A DNA stretch of 25,039 bases from an uncultured bacterium (GCA_905215445.1 CAJMPZ010000034.1:1-25039); one strand, 5' to 3'; shown: positions 1 through 6,770, counted from the first letter of the stretch. Notes: generated from the sequence alone by a model not told the origin. Numbers and translations are program-made.

Positions 1-125
1 AGAACTGATCACGATAATGCGCCAGCACATCCGGGAAATCACGGCACAGGATATAAGTATCCAGGACTGTCCGAAATAGCGAGCAAAGGTCCGGGGCCTC
101 GCTACGGGGCGGCCTGGGATGGTTA
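1..125. other. Unresolved edge downstream of nrdD
   Basis: The first 125 bases hold no gene I can name. On the plus strand a frame is open from base 2 to a TAG at 77-79 (25 codons, ending in DCPK) and could be the 3' end of a convergent gene. On the minus strand the same codon register is also open across the whole stretch. Base composition by codon position does not decide between them. No start of nrdG, the activase gene that often follows nrdD, is visible, and I see no intrinsic terminator. Confidence 0.25.
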
Positions 126-2348
126 TTAGAGATGCAGCACGCGGTCGCGGATCTCCTCGGTTCGACCCTGGTTCCAGAACTGGGTACCGATGTAGCCGCA
201 CGTACGACGAGCGACGTTCATCTTCTCCTGGTCGCGGTTGCCGCAGCTGGGGCACTCCCACACCAGCTTGCCGTCATCCTCGACAATCTTGATCTCGCCA
301 TCGTAGCCGCACACCTGGCAGTAATCGCTCTTAGTGTTGAGCTCGGCGTACATGATGTTGTCGTAGATGTACTGCATCACGCGAATGACAGCCTTGAGGT
401 TGTCCTGCATGTTGGGAACCTCAACGTAGGAGATAGCACCGCCCGGCGAAAGCTGCTGGAACATGCCTTCAAACTTAAGTTTGTCGAAGGCATCGATCTC
501 CTCGGACACATGGACGTGATAGCTGTTAGTAATGTAGCCCTTGTCCGTCACGCCCGGGATAATGCCAAAACGACGCTGCAGGCACTTGGCGAACTTGTAG
601 GTCGTCGACTCCAACGGCGTACCGTACAGCGAGAAATCGATATCACTTTCGGCCTTCCACTCCGCGCACTTGTCGTTCATGCGCTGCATGACGGCCATGG
701 CGAACGGCGTGCCCTCCTTCTCGGTGTGGCTGTGACCCGTCATGTACTTGACGCACTCATACAGGCCGGCATAGCCCAGACTGATGGTGGAATAGCCGCC
801 CACGAGCAGCTTGTCGATCGTCTCGCCCTTCTTCAGACGCGCCAGGGCGCCGTACTGCCAAAGAATCGGCGCGGCATCCGAAAGCGTGCCCATCAGGCGC
901 TCATGACGGCACAGCAGGGCACGATGGCACAGCTCAAGGCGCTCGTCGAAGATCTTCCAGAACTTATCCATGTCCTGATGCGAGCTCAGCGCGACATCGG
1001 GCAGGTTGATGGTCACAACACCCTGGTTAAAGCGACCGTAGTACTTAGGCTTGGTCGGGTCATAGTTCAGCGCGTTGGCGACATTGTTAAAGCCGTTGCC
1101 CGAACGGTCGGGCGTCAGGAAACTGCGGCAACCCATGCAGGTGTAGCAATCGCCGTTGCCGGCAGTCTCGCCCTTAGACAGCTTAAGCTCGCGCATCTTC
1201 TTCTCGGAGATGTAGTCGGGCACCATGCGCTTGGCGGTGCACTTGGCGGCGAGCTTGGTCAGATAGAAGTACGGCGAATCCTCGCGAATGTTATCGTCCT
1301 CGAGCACGTAGATGAGCTTGGGGAATGCCGGGGTGATCCACACGCCGGCTTCGTTCTTAACGCCCTCATAGCGCTGACGAAGCGTCTCCTCCACAATCAT
1401 GGCAAGGTCGTGCTTCTCCTGGGGCGTACGGGCCTCATTGAGATACATAAAGACCGTCACGAACGGCGCCTGGCCATTCGTGGTCATAAGGGTCACGACC
1501 TGATACTGAATCGTCTGGACGCCGCGACGGATCTCGTCACGCAGGCGGTCCTCAACAACCTCGCGGACCTTTTCGGGAGATGCCGAAACACCGAGCTCCT
1601 CGAGCTCGCGGGCAACCTCGCCGCGAATCTTTTGACGGCTCACCTCAACAAAGGGGGCGAGATGGGTCAGCGAAATAGACTGGCCGCCGTACTGGGAGGA
1701 AGCAACCTGGGCGATAATCTGCGTCGCGATGTTGCAGGCAGTCGAGAAGCTGTGCGGCTTCTCGATCAGCGTGCCCGAGATAACGGTGCCGTTCTGGAGC
1801 ATGTCCTCCAGGTTCACCAGGTCGCAGTTATGCATGTGCTGGGCAAAGTAGTCAGAATCGTGGAAGTGGATCAGGCCCTCATTGTGGGCATCCACGATCT
1901 CCTGGGGCAGCAGCACACGCTGAGTCAGATCCTTTGAAATCTCGCCGGCCATATAGTCGCGCTGGACGGAATTGACGGTCGGGTTCTTGTTAGAGTTCTC
2001 CTGCTTGACCTCTTCGTTATTGCACTCGATCAGCGACAGAATCTTGTCGTCGGTCGTGTTCTTCTGGCGCTTCAGGCTCTGAACATAGCGATAGATGATG
2101 TAGTGGCGGGCGACCTCGTAGCAGTCGAGACGCATGATCTCGTCCTCGACCAAATCCTGGATCTCCTCGACCGAAACGGTGTGGCCCGCGTTCTCGCATG
2201 CCTCGGCGACGTTTTGCGCCGCATAAACCACCTGGCGGTCGGTAAGACGAGAGCTCTCCTCGACCTCCAAGTTTGCGGCGCGGATGGCATTGACGATCTT
2301 ATCGATGTCAAAGACAACCTCGGTGCCGCTGCGCTTGATGATCTTCAT
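126..2348 (-). CDS. nrdD: Anaerobic (class III) ribonucleoside-triphosphate reductase
   Basis: This cytosolic enzyme reduces ribonucleoside triphosphates to deoxyribonucleotides in the absence of oxygen, using a glycyl radical installed by the radical-SAM activase NrdG. The 740-residue length is normal for the family. The N-terminus (about residues 1-95) is an ATP-cone allosteric domain beginning MKIIKRSGTEVVFD. The C-terminus has the four-cysteine zinc site (CQVC and CPSC) followed by RRTCGYIGTQFW, in which Gly718 is the expected radical site. The ATG start is preceded by AGAGG and overlaps the stop codon of a small upstream ORF. A NrdR-type box and a candidate promoter lie about 230-275 bp upstream. 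No nrdG start is seen in the 125 bases downstream, so the activase lies beyond the edge or elsewhere. The family call is certain. Confidence 0.97.
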   Translation of the reverse strand: MKIIKRSGTEVVFDIDKIVNAIRAANLEVEESSRLTDRQVVYAAQNVAEACENAGHTVSVEEIQDLVEDEIMRLDCYEVARHYIIYRYVQSLKRQKNTTDDKILSLIECNNEEVKQENSNKNPTVNSVQRDYMAGEISKDLTQRVLLPQEIVDAHNEGLIHFHDSDYFAQHMHNCDLVNLEDMLQNGTVISGTLIEKPHSFSTACNIATQIIAQVASSQYGGQSISLTHLAPFVEVSRQKIRGEVARELEELGVSASPEKVREVVEDRLRDEIRRGVQTIQYQVVTLMTTNGQAPFVTVFMYLNEARTPQEKHDLAMIVEETLRQRYEGVKNEAGVWITPAFPKLIYVLEDDNIREDSPYFYLTKLAAKCTAKRMVPDYISEKKMRELKLSKGETAGNGDCYTCMGCRSFLTPDRSGNGFNNVANALNYDPTKPKYYGRFNQGVVTINLPDVALSSHQDMDKFWKIFDERLELCHRALLCRHERLMGTLSDAAPILWQYGALARLKKGETIDKLLVGGYSTISLGYAGLYECVKYMTGHSHTEKEGTPFAMAVMQRMNDKCAEWKAESDIDFSLYGTPLESTTYKFAKCLQRRFGIIPGVTDKGYITNSYHVHVSEEIDAFDKLKFEGMFQQLSPGGAISYVEVPNMQDNLKAVIRVMQYIYDNIMYAELNTKSDYCQVCGYDGEIKIVEDDGKLVWECPSCGNRDQEKMNVARRTCGYIGTQFWNQGRTEEIRDRVLHL

Positions 2349-2473
2349 CCTCTTGCCTTCTTTCGCGTCGTAGCCTCATTGCGCTTCAGAGCCAAACGAT
2401 GCCCGGCAGGGCCTGCCCCTGCCTTGCGGCGCCGTCGCGCAATCTGTGTTCTCGATAAACCATAAGCCTCCAT
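2345..2473 (-). CDS. Candidate 42-residue basic small ORF overlapping nrdD
   Basis: An ATG-initiated ORF of 42 codons ends in a TGA that shares bases with the nrdD ATG (an ATGA overlap), the usual sign of translational coupling. An AGGGA lies eight bases before its ATG and could serve as a ribosome binding site. The peptide starts MEAYGLSRTQIARRRRKAG and is about one third Arg and Lys, with no cysteine, no membrane segment and no domain I recognise. It lies inside the predicted nrdD leader. It could be a leader peptide, a small basic RNA- or DNA-binding protein, or a chance frame in GC-rich DNA. Conservation in relatives would decide. Confidence 0.35.
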   Translation of the reverse strand: MEAYGLSRTQIARRRRKAGAGPAGHRLALKRNEATTRKKARG

Positions 2474-2576
2474 GCGGACATTCCCTAGAGCCAATCAAGC
2501 GGTTCAAGGACACGTTCAAAAGAGGCAGTTAAGGTCTTCGTTCTCTGTCCGCCATCTATCATACGACAAAGAAGCA

Positions 2577-2606
2577 TCTATATCCTGTATTCTTTTTTTA
2601 GGTCAA
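2577..2606 (-). promoter_or_regulatory. Candidate nrdD promoter
   Basis: On the minus strand TTGACC (2601-2606) and TATAGA (2577-2582) are separated by 18 bases. The predicted start site near 2570 gives a leader of about 220 bases. The -35 hexamer abuts the NrdR-type box at 2607-2622, the arrangement expected for repression of nrd genes. A second TTGACC copy occurs 29 bases further upstream (2630-2635). Confidence 0.5.
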
Positions 2607-2622
2607 ACACAACATATAGTGT
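2607..2622. promoter_or_regulatory. NrdR box
   Basis: The 16-mer ACACAACATATAGTGT fits the NrdR operator pattern acaCwAtATaTwgtgt very closely. NrdR is the zinc/ATP-cone repressor of ribonucleotide reductase operons. NrdR boxes normally occur in pairs about three helical turns apart. The only partner I can see is a poor match at 2573-2588 (AGCATCTATATCCTGT), 34 bases away and overlapping the candidate -10. Confidence 0.7.
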
Positions 2623-2947
2623 TTCAGCAGGTCAAAGCAATTGGTCATTTTGCAGACGCATTAAAAATGAGGGGTATTTGACAAGTCGGTAAAACGTTAC
2701 CAACACGGCTACCTGCATGGCAGTTATAAAACCCCCTTAGTCAAGCCGCTGACAAATCCTACCAAAACCAAGCCGCTCACGCCAAAAGAATCCAAAAGAT
2801 TATGCTTGACCAACATGTTGCGGTCACGATGGACCAGGACACATGCAATCTGCCGGCGCCCCCACGGGATGCGAAGACCATCGCGTACAGACCTTGGATC
2901 AATATTTGGCGGCTTATTTGGCGGCGTGCTTGGTGGCAAAACAAAAC
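2623..2947. other. Gene-free spacer upstream of nrdD
   Basis: I see no credible gene here. The minus-strand frame that runs out of the tRNA-Val 3' end (2724-2981) crosses a tRNA terminator and has no start signal or recognisable domain. The one structured site is GGTAAAACGTTACC at 2688-2701, with 5-base complementary arms around AACG. It resembles operators of LacI-family regulators and shares the core TAAAACGTT with the palindrome upstream of gap, but no regulator or regulated start can be assigned. Confidence 0.4.
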
Positions 2948-2973
2948 AGCCCAGAGGACATAGCCTCTGAGCT
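2935..2973 (-). terminator. Intrinsic terminator of the tRNA-Gly/tRNA-Val operon
   Basis: On the minus strand, ten bases after the tRNA-Val CCA end, a stem CAGAGG/CCTCTG, extended by AGC/GCT, has a six-base loop. It is followed by a T-rich run, GTTTTGTTTT. Confidence 0.8.
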
Positions 2974-2982
2974 GCGAACATT

Positions 2983-3057
2983 TGGTGGGCGTTAGAAGAT
3001 TTGAACTTCTGACCTCTTCCGTGTCAGGGAAGCGCTCTCCCCCTGAGCTAAACGCCC
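2983..3057 (-). tRNA. tRNA-Val (anticodon GAC)
   Basis: A 75-base cloverleaf with encoded CCA. The acceptor arms GGGCGTT/AACGCCC pair perfectly. The anticodon arm is CTTCC-CTGACAC-GGAAG, giving anticodon GAC, and the T arm is AGAAG-TTCAAAT-CTTCT. It lies three bases downstream of tRNA-Gly and shares its promoter. Confidence 0.96.
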
Positions 3058-3060
3058 AAA

Positions 3061-3136
3061 TGGAGCGGACAACGGGGCTCGAACCCGCGACCCCAACCTT
3101 GGCAAGGTTGTGCTCTACCAACTGAGCCATGTCCGC
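3061..3136 (-). tRNA. tRNA-Gly (anticodon GCC), copy 1
   Basis: A 76-base cloverleaf with encoded CCA. The acceptor arms are GCGGACA/TGTCCGC. The anticodon arm CAACC-TTGCCAA-GGTTG gives anticodon GCC. The sequence is identical to the copies at 5535-5610 and 5762-5837. It is the first gene of a two-tRNA operon. Confidence 0.97.
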
Positions 3137-3148
3137 CTGCGAGGATTT

Positions 3149-3196
3149 AATATACGGGATGATCCACCCAAATGCAAGAACTTTTTTTGAAAAGTT
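3149..3196 (-). promoter_or_regulatory. tRNA-Gly/tRNA-Val promoter with upstream A/T palindrome
   Basis: On the minus strand TTGCAT (3172-3177) and TATATT (3149-3154) are spaced by 17 bases, close in front of the tRNA. One base upstream of the -35 is an A/T-rich inverted repeat with AACTTTT arms (3179-3196), where an UP element would sit. The other two tRNA promoters in this window have the same layout. Confidence 0.7.
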
Positions 3197-3278
3197 TTGC
3201 GACGCCCTCGCGAACCTCGCGAAGACATCAGCCACCACGGAAGGTGTAGGCAAACGCAAGCTCGCCGCAAGAGGCCCC

Positions 3279-5012
3279 CTACAACTCAGCGAGCATGATC
3301 CAGGCAGAGCTGTCCTGCGCGAGCCTGCCATCTGCAAGCGGTGATGAGGTGAGCAGGACCCTACCCGCCGGCAGCTCCACGGGTGCTGCACCGAAGTTCG
3401 TCACACACGCCCAGCCGTTGTCGCGGCGATAGGCGATGACGCCGCCCTCAGCGCCCTCGGCACCATCCGCAAGGCCGGTGCACCCGTCAAGATCGAGCCA
3501 CGCAAGATCGTTGGCGCACCCGCGCAGCTTGCGCCGCAGCCAGAGGGCGTCGCGATAGAACGCAAGCATCGATGCCGGGTCCGCTTCTTCCCTATCGGCA
3601 GCGTAATCGGAAAACCATGCAGGCTGTGGCAGATGGGGCGCCGCATCGGCGTCCGCCGGTGAAAACCCAAACGATCCGCCCTGCGCGGGATCGTCCGCTG
3701 CCACCCACGGCAGGGGCACACGACAGCCGTCGCGCCCCTTCTCGCGCTTCGGTCCGTGCGTATTGGTCGCAGTGGGATCTTCGAGTGCAGCCCACGGGAT
3801 GTCAGCCACCTCAAAAAGGCCGAGCTCCTCACCCTGATACACGTATGCCGAGCCCGGAAGCGCCAACTCAAGCAAAAGGGCTGCCCGCGCGCGGCGCTCG
3901 CCGAGTTCACGGTCCTCGTCATAAGACGACCCGTCGCGTAAGAGCCAGTCGAGCGCAATCTGATGGTAGCGCGTCGCCTTGATTTGCGGCAGGGCATAGC
4001 GTGTCGCCACGCGCGGCACGTCGTGGTTGGAGAGTACCCAGGTCGAGGCGGAATCGGATTCGATGGCCGCCTTCAAGCCCTTCTCGATTGCAGCGTGCAT
4101 GTCATCATAGGTCCAAGTGGCCTTGGCGAACTCAAAGTTGAATGTCTGGCCAAGCTCGCTGGGGCGTGCGTAGAGATACTGGCGCTCGGGCAGAACCCAC
4201 GCCTCGGCAACGGCGCTGCGCGGCGGATCATAACGGTCGAACACGCGGCGCCACTCGCGATAGATCTCATGGACCTCGTTGCGGTCCCACAGCGGATGGG
4301 TGCCGTCCTCAACCATGTCATCGCCCTCGGCGAGATGCCACCGGTCGAGGTCATCGCGGTCGAGATCCTTGGCGAGACCGTGCGCCACATCAATGCGAAA
4401 GCCATCGACGCCTCGATCGCTCCAAAACGCCAGGACGTCGCAAAAGAACGCATGAACCTCGGGACACGACCAGTCAAAGTCCGGCTGCTCGGGCGTAAAC
4501 ATGTGCAGATACCACTGACCGTCCGCGACGCGCGTCCAGGCGGGGCCGCCAAAGTTGGCATTCCAATTGGTGGGAGGCAGCTCGCCGTGCTCGCCGCGAC
4601 CATCGCGGAAGATATAACGGGCGCGCTCGGGTGATCCGGGGCCGGCGGCAAGAGCGGCTTTGAACCAGGGGTGCTGGTTGGACGAATGGTTGGGCACGAT
4701 GTCGACGATGACCTTGATGCCGTGCGCATGAGCCGCAGCGATCATGTCATCGAAGTCGTCAAGCGAGCCGAGACGTGGGTCGACATCGCAGTAGTCCGCC
4801 ACATCATAGCCGCCATCGACAAGAGGCGATGGGTAAAACGGGCTCAGCCAGATAGCCTCGATGCCCAGCTGCTCAAGATAGTCCATCTGCTGGGTAATGC
4901 CCGCGATATCGCCCAGACCCGAGCCAGTCGAATCCTTAAACGAGCGCGGGTAGATCTGATAAATCGCGGCATCGGACATCCATGAGCGCGAAGAGGACTT
5001 TTCTGTAGCCAT
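3279..5012 (-). CDS. GH13 alpha-glucosidase (maltase or oligo-1,6-glucosidase type)
   Basis: This 577-residue cytoplasmic enzyme should release glucose from the non-reducing ends of imported malto- or isomalto-oligosaccharides. The GH13 signature regions are all present: DIVPNH (about 104-109), QPDFDWS (about 176-182), GFRIDV with nucleophile Asp208, AEAW with acid/base Glu270, and SNHD with transition-state-stabilising Asp331. There is no signal peptide. The start is taken at MATEKSSSRS, preceded by AGGGAG, because the 30 upstream codons are unlike the family. Val directly after the nucleophile occurs in alpha-1,6-active members but also in actinobacterial maltases, so linkage preference is not settled. 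It stands alone between tRNA operons with no sugar transporter or LacI regulator beside it. Confidence 0.92.
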   Translation of the reverse strand: MATEKSSSRSWMSDAAIYQIYPRSFKDSTGSGLGDIAGITQQMDYLEQLGIEAIWLSPFYPSPLVDGGYDVADYCDVDPRLGSLDDFDDMIAAAHAHGIKVIVDIVPNHSSNQHPWFKAALAAGPGSPERARYIFRDGRGEHGELPPTNWNANFGGPAWTRVADGQWYLHMFTPEQPDFDWSCPEVHAFFCDVLAFWSDRGVDGFRIDVAHGLAKDLDRDDLDRWHLAEGDDMVEDGTHPLWDRNEVHEIYREWRRVFDRYDPPRSAVAEAWVLPERQYLYARPSELGQTFNFEFAKATWTYDDMHAAIEKGLKAAIESDSASTWVLSNHDVPRVATRYALPQIKATRYHQIALDWLLRDGSSYDEDRELGERRARAALLLELALPGSAYVYQGEELGLFEVADIPWAALEDPTATNTHGPKREKGRDGCRVPLPWVAADDPAQGGSFGFSPADADAAPHLPQPAWFSDYAADREEADPASMLAFYRDALWLRRKLRGCANDLAWLDLDGCTGLADGAEGAEGGVIAYRRDNGWACVTNFGAAPVELPAGRVLLTSSPLADGRLAQDSSAWIMLAEL

Positions 5013-5108
5013 GGGATGAATCTCCCTTGCAACGAGGTTTTGCGAGATGCCCACGATGATACGCCCAAAGCTGACATTCACGGCAAACAACGCCGCAGCC
5101 ACGCCCCA

Positions 5109-5136
5109 AACGCTCGCCCCCTCTCGGGCTCGAGCC
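5109..5136. repeat. 28-bp direct repeat, copy A
   Basis: This copy matches 5454-5481 at 26 of 28 positions in the same orientation (AACGCTCGC-Y-CCCTCTCGGG-Y-TCGAGCC). The two copies bracket about 317 bp containing a palindrome, a terminator, a tRNA-Gly fragment and a chain of hairpins. The right part resembles a tRNA T arm. Confidence 0.75.
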
Positions 5137-5201
5137 TCCTGGGACGAATCGATCGATTAGTGAAAAGAACGGAAGACTTACTCCCCCGGCCACGACAGCG
5201 A

Positions 5202-5301
5202 GCGGGCTCCGGGTGCCCCAGGTTGCCGCGAAAGAGGAGGGAAGCGTACTTTATGTACGCGACCGACGATTGAGGGGCAAGATGGGGTGCCCGGGGCCCG
5301 C
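5202..5301. repeat. 100-bp nested imperfect palindrome
   Basis: Outer arms 5202-5227 and 5276-5301 are inverted copies matching at 21 of 26 positions. Between them sits an inner perfect stem GCGTAC/GTACGC (5244-5249 and 5255-5260) with loop TTTAT and unpaired flanks on both sides. The architecture recalls the two palindromes at 9410-9840, but the sequence differs, so I treat it as a separate element type. I know of no protein product. Confidence 0.7.
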
Positions 5302-5312
5302 GCAGCGTCAAC

Positions 5313-5339
5313 AAAAAACGCGGTTCGTTAGAACCGCGT
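5313..5339 (-). terminator. Intrinsic terminator after the tRNA-Gly fragment
   Basis: On the minus strand a 9-bp stem ACGCGGTTC/GAACCGCGT with loop TAAC is followed by six T residues. It lies just downstream of the truncated tRNA-Gly at 5348-5365, as if a whole tRNA gene with its terminator once stood here. Confidence 0.85.
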
Positions 5340-5347
5340 AAGATAGT

Positions 5348-5365
5348 TGGAGCGGACAACGGGGC
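5348..5365 (-). pseudogene. Truncated tRNA-Gly 3' end
   Basis: These 18 bases are identical to the 3' end of the three intact tRNA-Gly(GCC) genes: CCA, discriminator, acceptor strand and half of the T arm. Similarity stops abruptly inside the T arm at 5365/5366, and the rest of the tRNA is replaced by a hairpin-rich stretch. The remnant still has an intrinsic terminator behind it. It cannot encode a tRNA. Confidence 0.8.
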
Positions 5366-5453
5366 GTCCGCGTATCCGCTTCGCGGATCCGCGCCGGCTT
5401 CGGCCGCCTGCCGGCGACCTCGCCAGCTCGCTACAAACGCTCCGCGTTTGCTT
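5366..5453. repeat. Chain of short hairpins replacing the tRNA-Gly body
   Basis: This GC-rich segment consists almost entirely of small consecutive stem-loops: ATCCGC-TTC-GCGGAT, a GCCGGC/GCCGGC pair, GGCGA-CC-TCGCC, and AAACGC-TCC-GCGTTT. It joins the broken tRNA-Gly T arm directly to the second 28-bp direct repeat. I see no coding signal. It is probably a repetitive element, but I cannot name it. Confidence 0.55.
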
Positions 5454-5481
5454 AACGCTCGCTCCCTCTCGGGTTCGAGCC
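5454..5481. repeat. 28-bp direct repeat, copy B
   Basis: The partner of 5109-5136. Its right half, CTCGGGTTCGAGCCC, closely resembles the T arm of tRNA-Gly but in the opposite orientation to the tRNA genes here. Confidence 0.75.
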
Positions 5482-5494
5482 CATGCAATGGGCA

Positions 5495-5526
5495 CAAAAA
5501 AGCCCGGCTACCATGGTAGTCGGGCT
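5495..5526 (-). terminator. Intrinsic terminator after tRNA-Gly copy 2
   Basis: On the minus strand, eight bases after the tRNA CCA end, a stem of AGCCCG and CTACC pairs with GGTAG and CGGGCT. It is followed by seven T residues. Confidence 0.9.
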
Positions 5527-5534
5527 GTTGCGCT

Positions 5535-5610
5535 TGGAGCGGACAACGGGGCTCGAACCCGCGACCCCAACCTTGGCAAGGTTGTGCTCTACCAACTGAG
5601 CCATGTCCGC
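5535..5610 (-). tRNA. tRNA-Gly (anticodon GCC), copy 2
   Basis: The 76 bases including CCA are identical to copies 1 and 3. It is the last gene of the Gly-Cys-Gly array and is followed by a strong terminator. Confidence 0.97.
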
Positions 5611-5620
5611 ATATGTAAAA

Positions 5621-5643
5621 CAAAACGGGCGCCGGAGCGCCCG
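5621..5643 (-). terminator. Terminator-like hairpin between tRNA-Cys and tRNA-Gly copy 2
   Basis: On the minus strand a GGGCGC/GCGCCC stem with a tetraloop is followed by GTTTTGTTTT. It lies between two tRNA genes with no clear promoter after it, so it may act as a leaky terminator or a processing signal. Confidence 0.7.
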
Positions 5644-5652
5644 GATGTTGCC

Positions 5653-5726
5653 TGGAGGCGAAGCCCGGATTCGAACCGGGGGTAAAGGCTTTGCAGGCCT
5701 CTGCCTTACCACTTGGCCACTTCGCC
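5653..5726 (-). tRNA. tRNA-Cys (anticodon GCA)
   Basis: A 74-base cloverleaf with encoded CCA. The acceptor arms are GGCGAAG/CTTCGCC. The anticodon arm GAGGC-CTGCAAA-GCCTT gives anticodon GCA. It lies between two tRNA-Gly copies. Confidence 0.96.
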
Positions 5727-5727
5727 G

Positions 5728-5751
5728 AAAAAGGACCGCTTGAGACGGTCC
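5728..5751 (-). terminator. Terminator-like hairpin between tRNA-Gly copy 3 and tRNA-Cys
   Basis: On the minus strand a GGACCG/CGGTCC stem with a seven-base loop is followed by five T residues, just ahead of tRNA-Cys. Transcription must pass it to reach the downstream tRNAs unless an unseen promoter exists. Confidence 0.75.
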
Positions 5752-5761
5752 GGAAATGCAA

Positions 5762-5837
5762 TGGAGCGGACAACGGGGCTCGAACCCGCGACCCCAACCT
5801 TGGCAAGGTTGTGCTCTACCAACTGAGCCATGTCCGC
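5762..5837 (-). tRNA. tRNA-Gly (anticodon GCC), copy 3
   Basis: The 76 bases including CCA are identical to copies 1 and 2. It is the promoter-proximal gene of the Gly-Cys-Gly array. Confidence 0.97.
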
Positions 5838-5849
5838 TTGCGGGTTATT

Positions 5850-5897
5850 AATTTACGCGAGTTACCCAAAAGACGCAAGTACTTTTTTCAAAAAAGT
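5850..5897 (-). promoter_or_regulatory. tRNA Gly-Cys-Gly promoter with upstream A/T palindrome
   Basis: On the minus strand TTGCGT (5873-5878) and TAAATT (5850-5855) are spaced by 17 bases. Two bases upstream of the -35 lies a perfect inverted repeat with 8-bp arms, ACTTTTTT and AAAAAAGT, around one central base (5881-5897). Confidence 0.7.
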
Positions 5898-5942
5898 TGT
5901 TCGCCACATGCTCTTGGCAGATAAACATGCCAAAACGATTTA

Positions 5943-6689
5943 CTAGGCGCACGATTCCAACGTTCCGCTAAACAGCTTTACCATCCGAACGCGCGTACCG
6001 GCACCATCAGTACGACGGGTAACCTCCACGTTGTCGACCAACATGCGCATGAGCTTGATTCCACGCCCGCGTTCCTCAGTCGTAACCGGTTCACTCGACC
6101 CGTCGATCGAATAGCCCGCCCCACGGTCGACAACCTCAATCACGACACGATCGCCATAGGCCTGAACCGTCAGGATGCATCCGATACCACCCGCATGGTC
6201 ATACGCGTTGCCCAGCGCCTCGCCCGATGCCAATGCGACGTCATAGCGCTCATCACGCCTCAGGGGAAGCGATTCGAGTAGCTCGGCAATACGATGACGA
6301 TAGTATGGAAGGTTCTCGATACCCTGGCGCACCTCGACACTCTTGCTCCAGCGAGGCAATTCCCCCACCGGAATGGCAGGAATCGACTCCCGAGCGAAGC
6401 CCGCAACATGGAGGATGTCGACAAGTCGGGCAATCTCCAAAAAGCGAATGACCTCATCGGAGGCGTTAACGAGCGAAAGCAGGCCCTCTCGCCTCATGAG
6501 CTCTCTGGCGCGTGTAAGCAAAAACGCCAAACCCGTCGAGTCGATAAAGCCCACGGCCTGGCAATTGATGACAACGCGGCGCACGCCCCGGTCGATCAAA
6601 TTATCCAACCGTCGGCGCAGCGCGGGCACCGAGGCGATGTCGACATCACCCGGTGGCGTCAAAACCGCTATGTCATTCCACTCATTCAT
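5943..6689 (-). CDS. STAS anti-anti-sigma domain fused to HATPase_c anti-sigma kinase domain
   Basis: The 248-residue protein joins two modules usually made as separate proteins. Residues 1-100 form a SpoIIAA/RsbV-like STAS domain with the phosphorylatable serine in IDSTG (Ser51). Residues 125-248 form an RsbW/SpoIIAB-like GHKL ATPase, with an N box around Glu157 and Asn161 (GEALGNAYDH), a G1 box DRGAGY (188-193) and a glycine-rich GRGIKLM. In partner switching the kinase phosphorylates the STAS serine and a PP2C phosphatase removes the phosphate. The phosphatase gene lies 81 bp upstream, so the two probably work together. No sigma factor gene is nearby. The ATG at 6689 is chosen over a GTG at 6728, which lacks a binding site. 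Downstream comes the tRNA-Gly array, with no clear terminator. Confidence 0.88.
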   Translation of the reverse strand: MNEWNDIAVLTPPGDVDIASVPALRRRLDNLIDRGVRRVVINCQAVGFIDSTGLAFLLTRARELMRREGLLSLVNASDEVIRFLEIARLVDILHVAGFARESIPAIPVGELPRWSKSVEVRQGIENLPYYRHRIAELLESLPLRRDERYDVALASGEALGNAYDHAGGIGCILTVQAYGDRVVIEVVDRGAGYSIDGSSEPVTTEERGRGIKLMRMLVDNVEVTRRTDGAGTRVRMVKLFSGTLESCA

Positions 6690-6770
6690 ACGACCATGGT
6701 TCCCCAAAAGAGCTCGCTCGATGCACACATATCTACAACCGTGTAGGTTTCGCCCCTCAAGCGTCGCAGC

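Noticed and set aside
132..1937. 601-codon plus-strand ORF opposite nrdD
   Set aside because: It is a stop-free antisense shadow of nrdD caused by codon bias, with low-complexity Leu/Val/His-rich content and no domain.
2349..2570. Riboswitch in the long nrdD leader
   Set aside because: A cobalamin or other known aptamer was considered, but I could not find its conserved core. Only a small GGCAGG/CCTGCC stem and the small ORF are seen.
2724..2981. 85-codon minus-strand ORF after tRNA-Val
   Set aside because: It begins in the tRNA terminator, has no binding site, and contains no recognisable domain.
5078..5806. 242-codon minus-strand ORF across the tRNA array
   Set aside because: It reads through two intact tRNA genes, part of a third, and several terminators. 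The apparent peptide repeats are just translated tRNA-Gly sequence.
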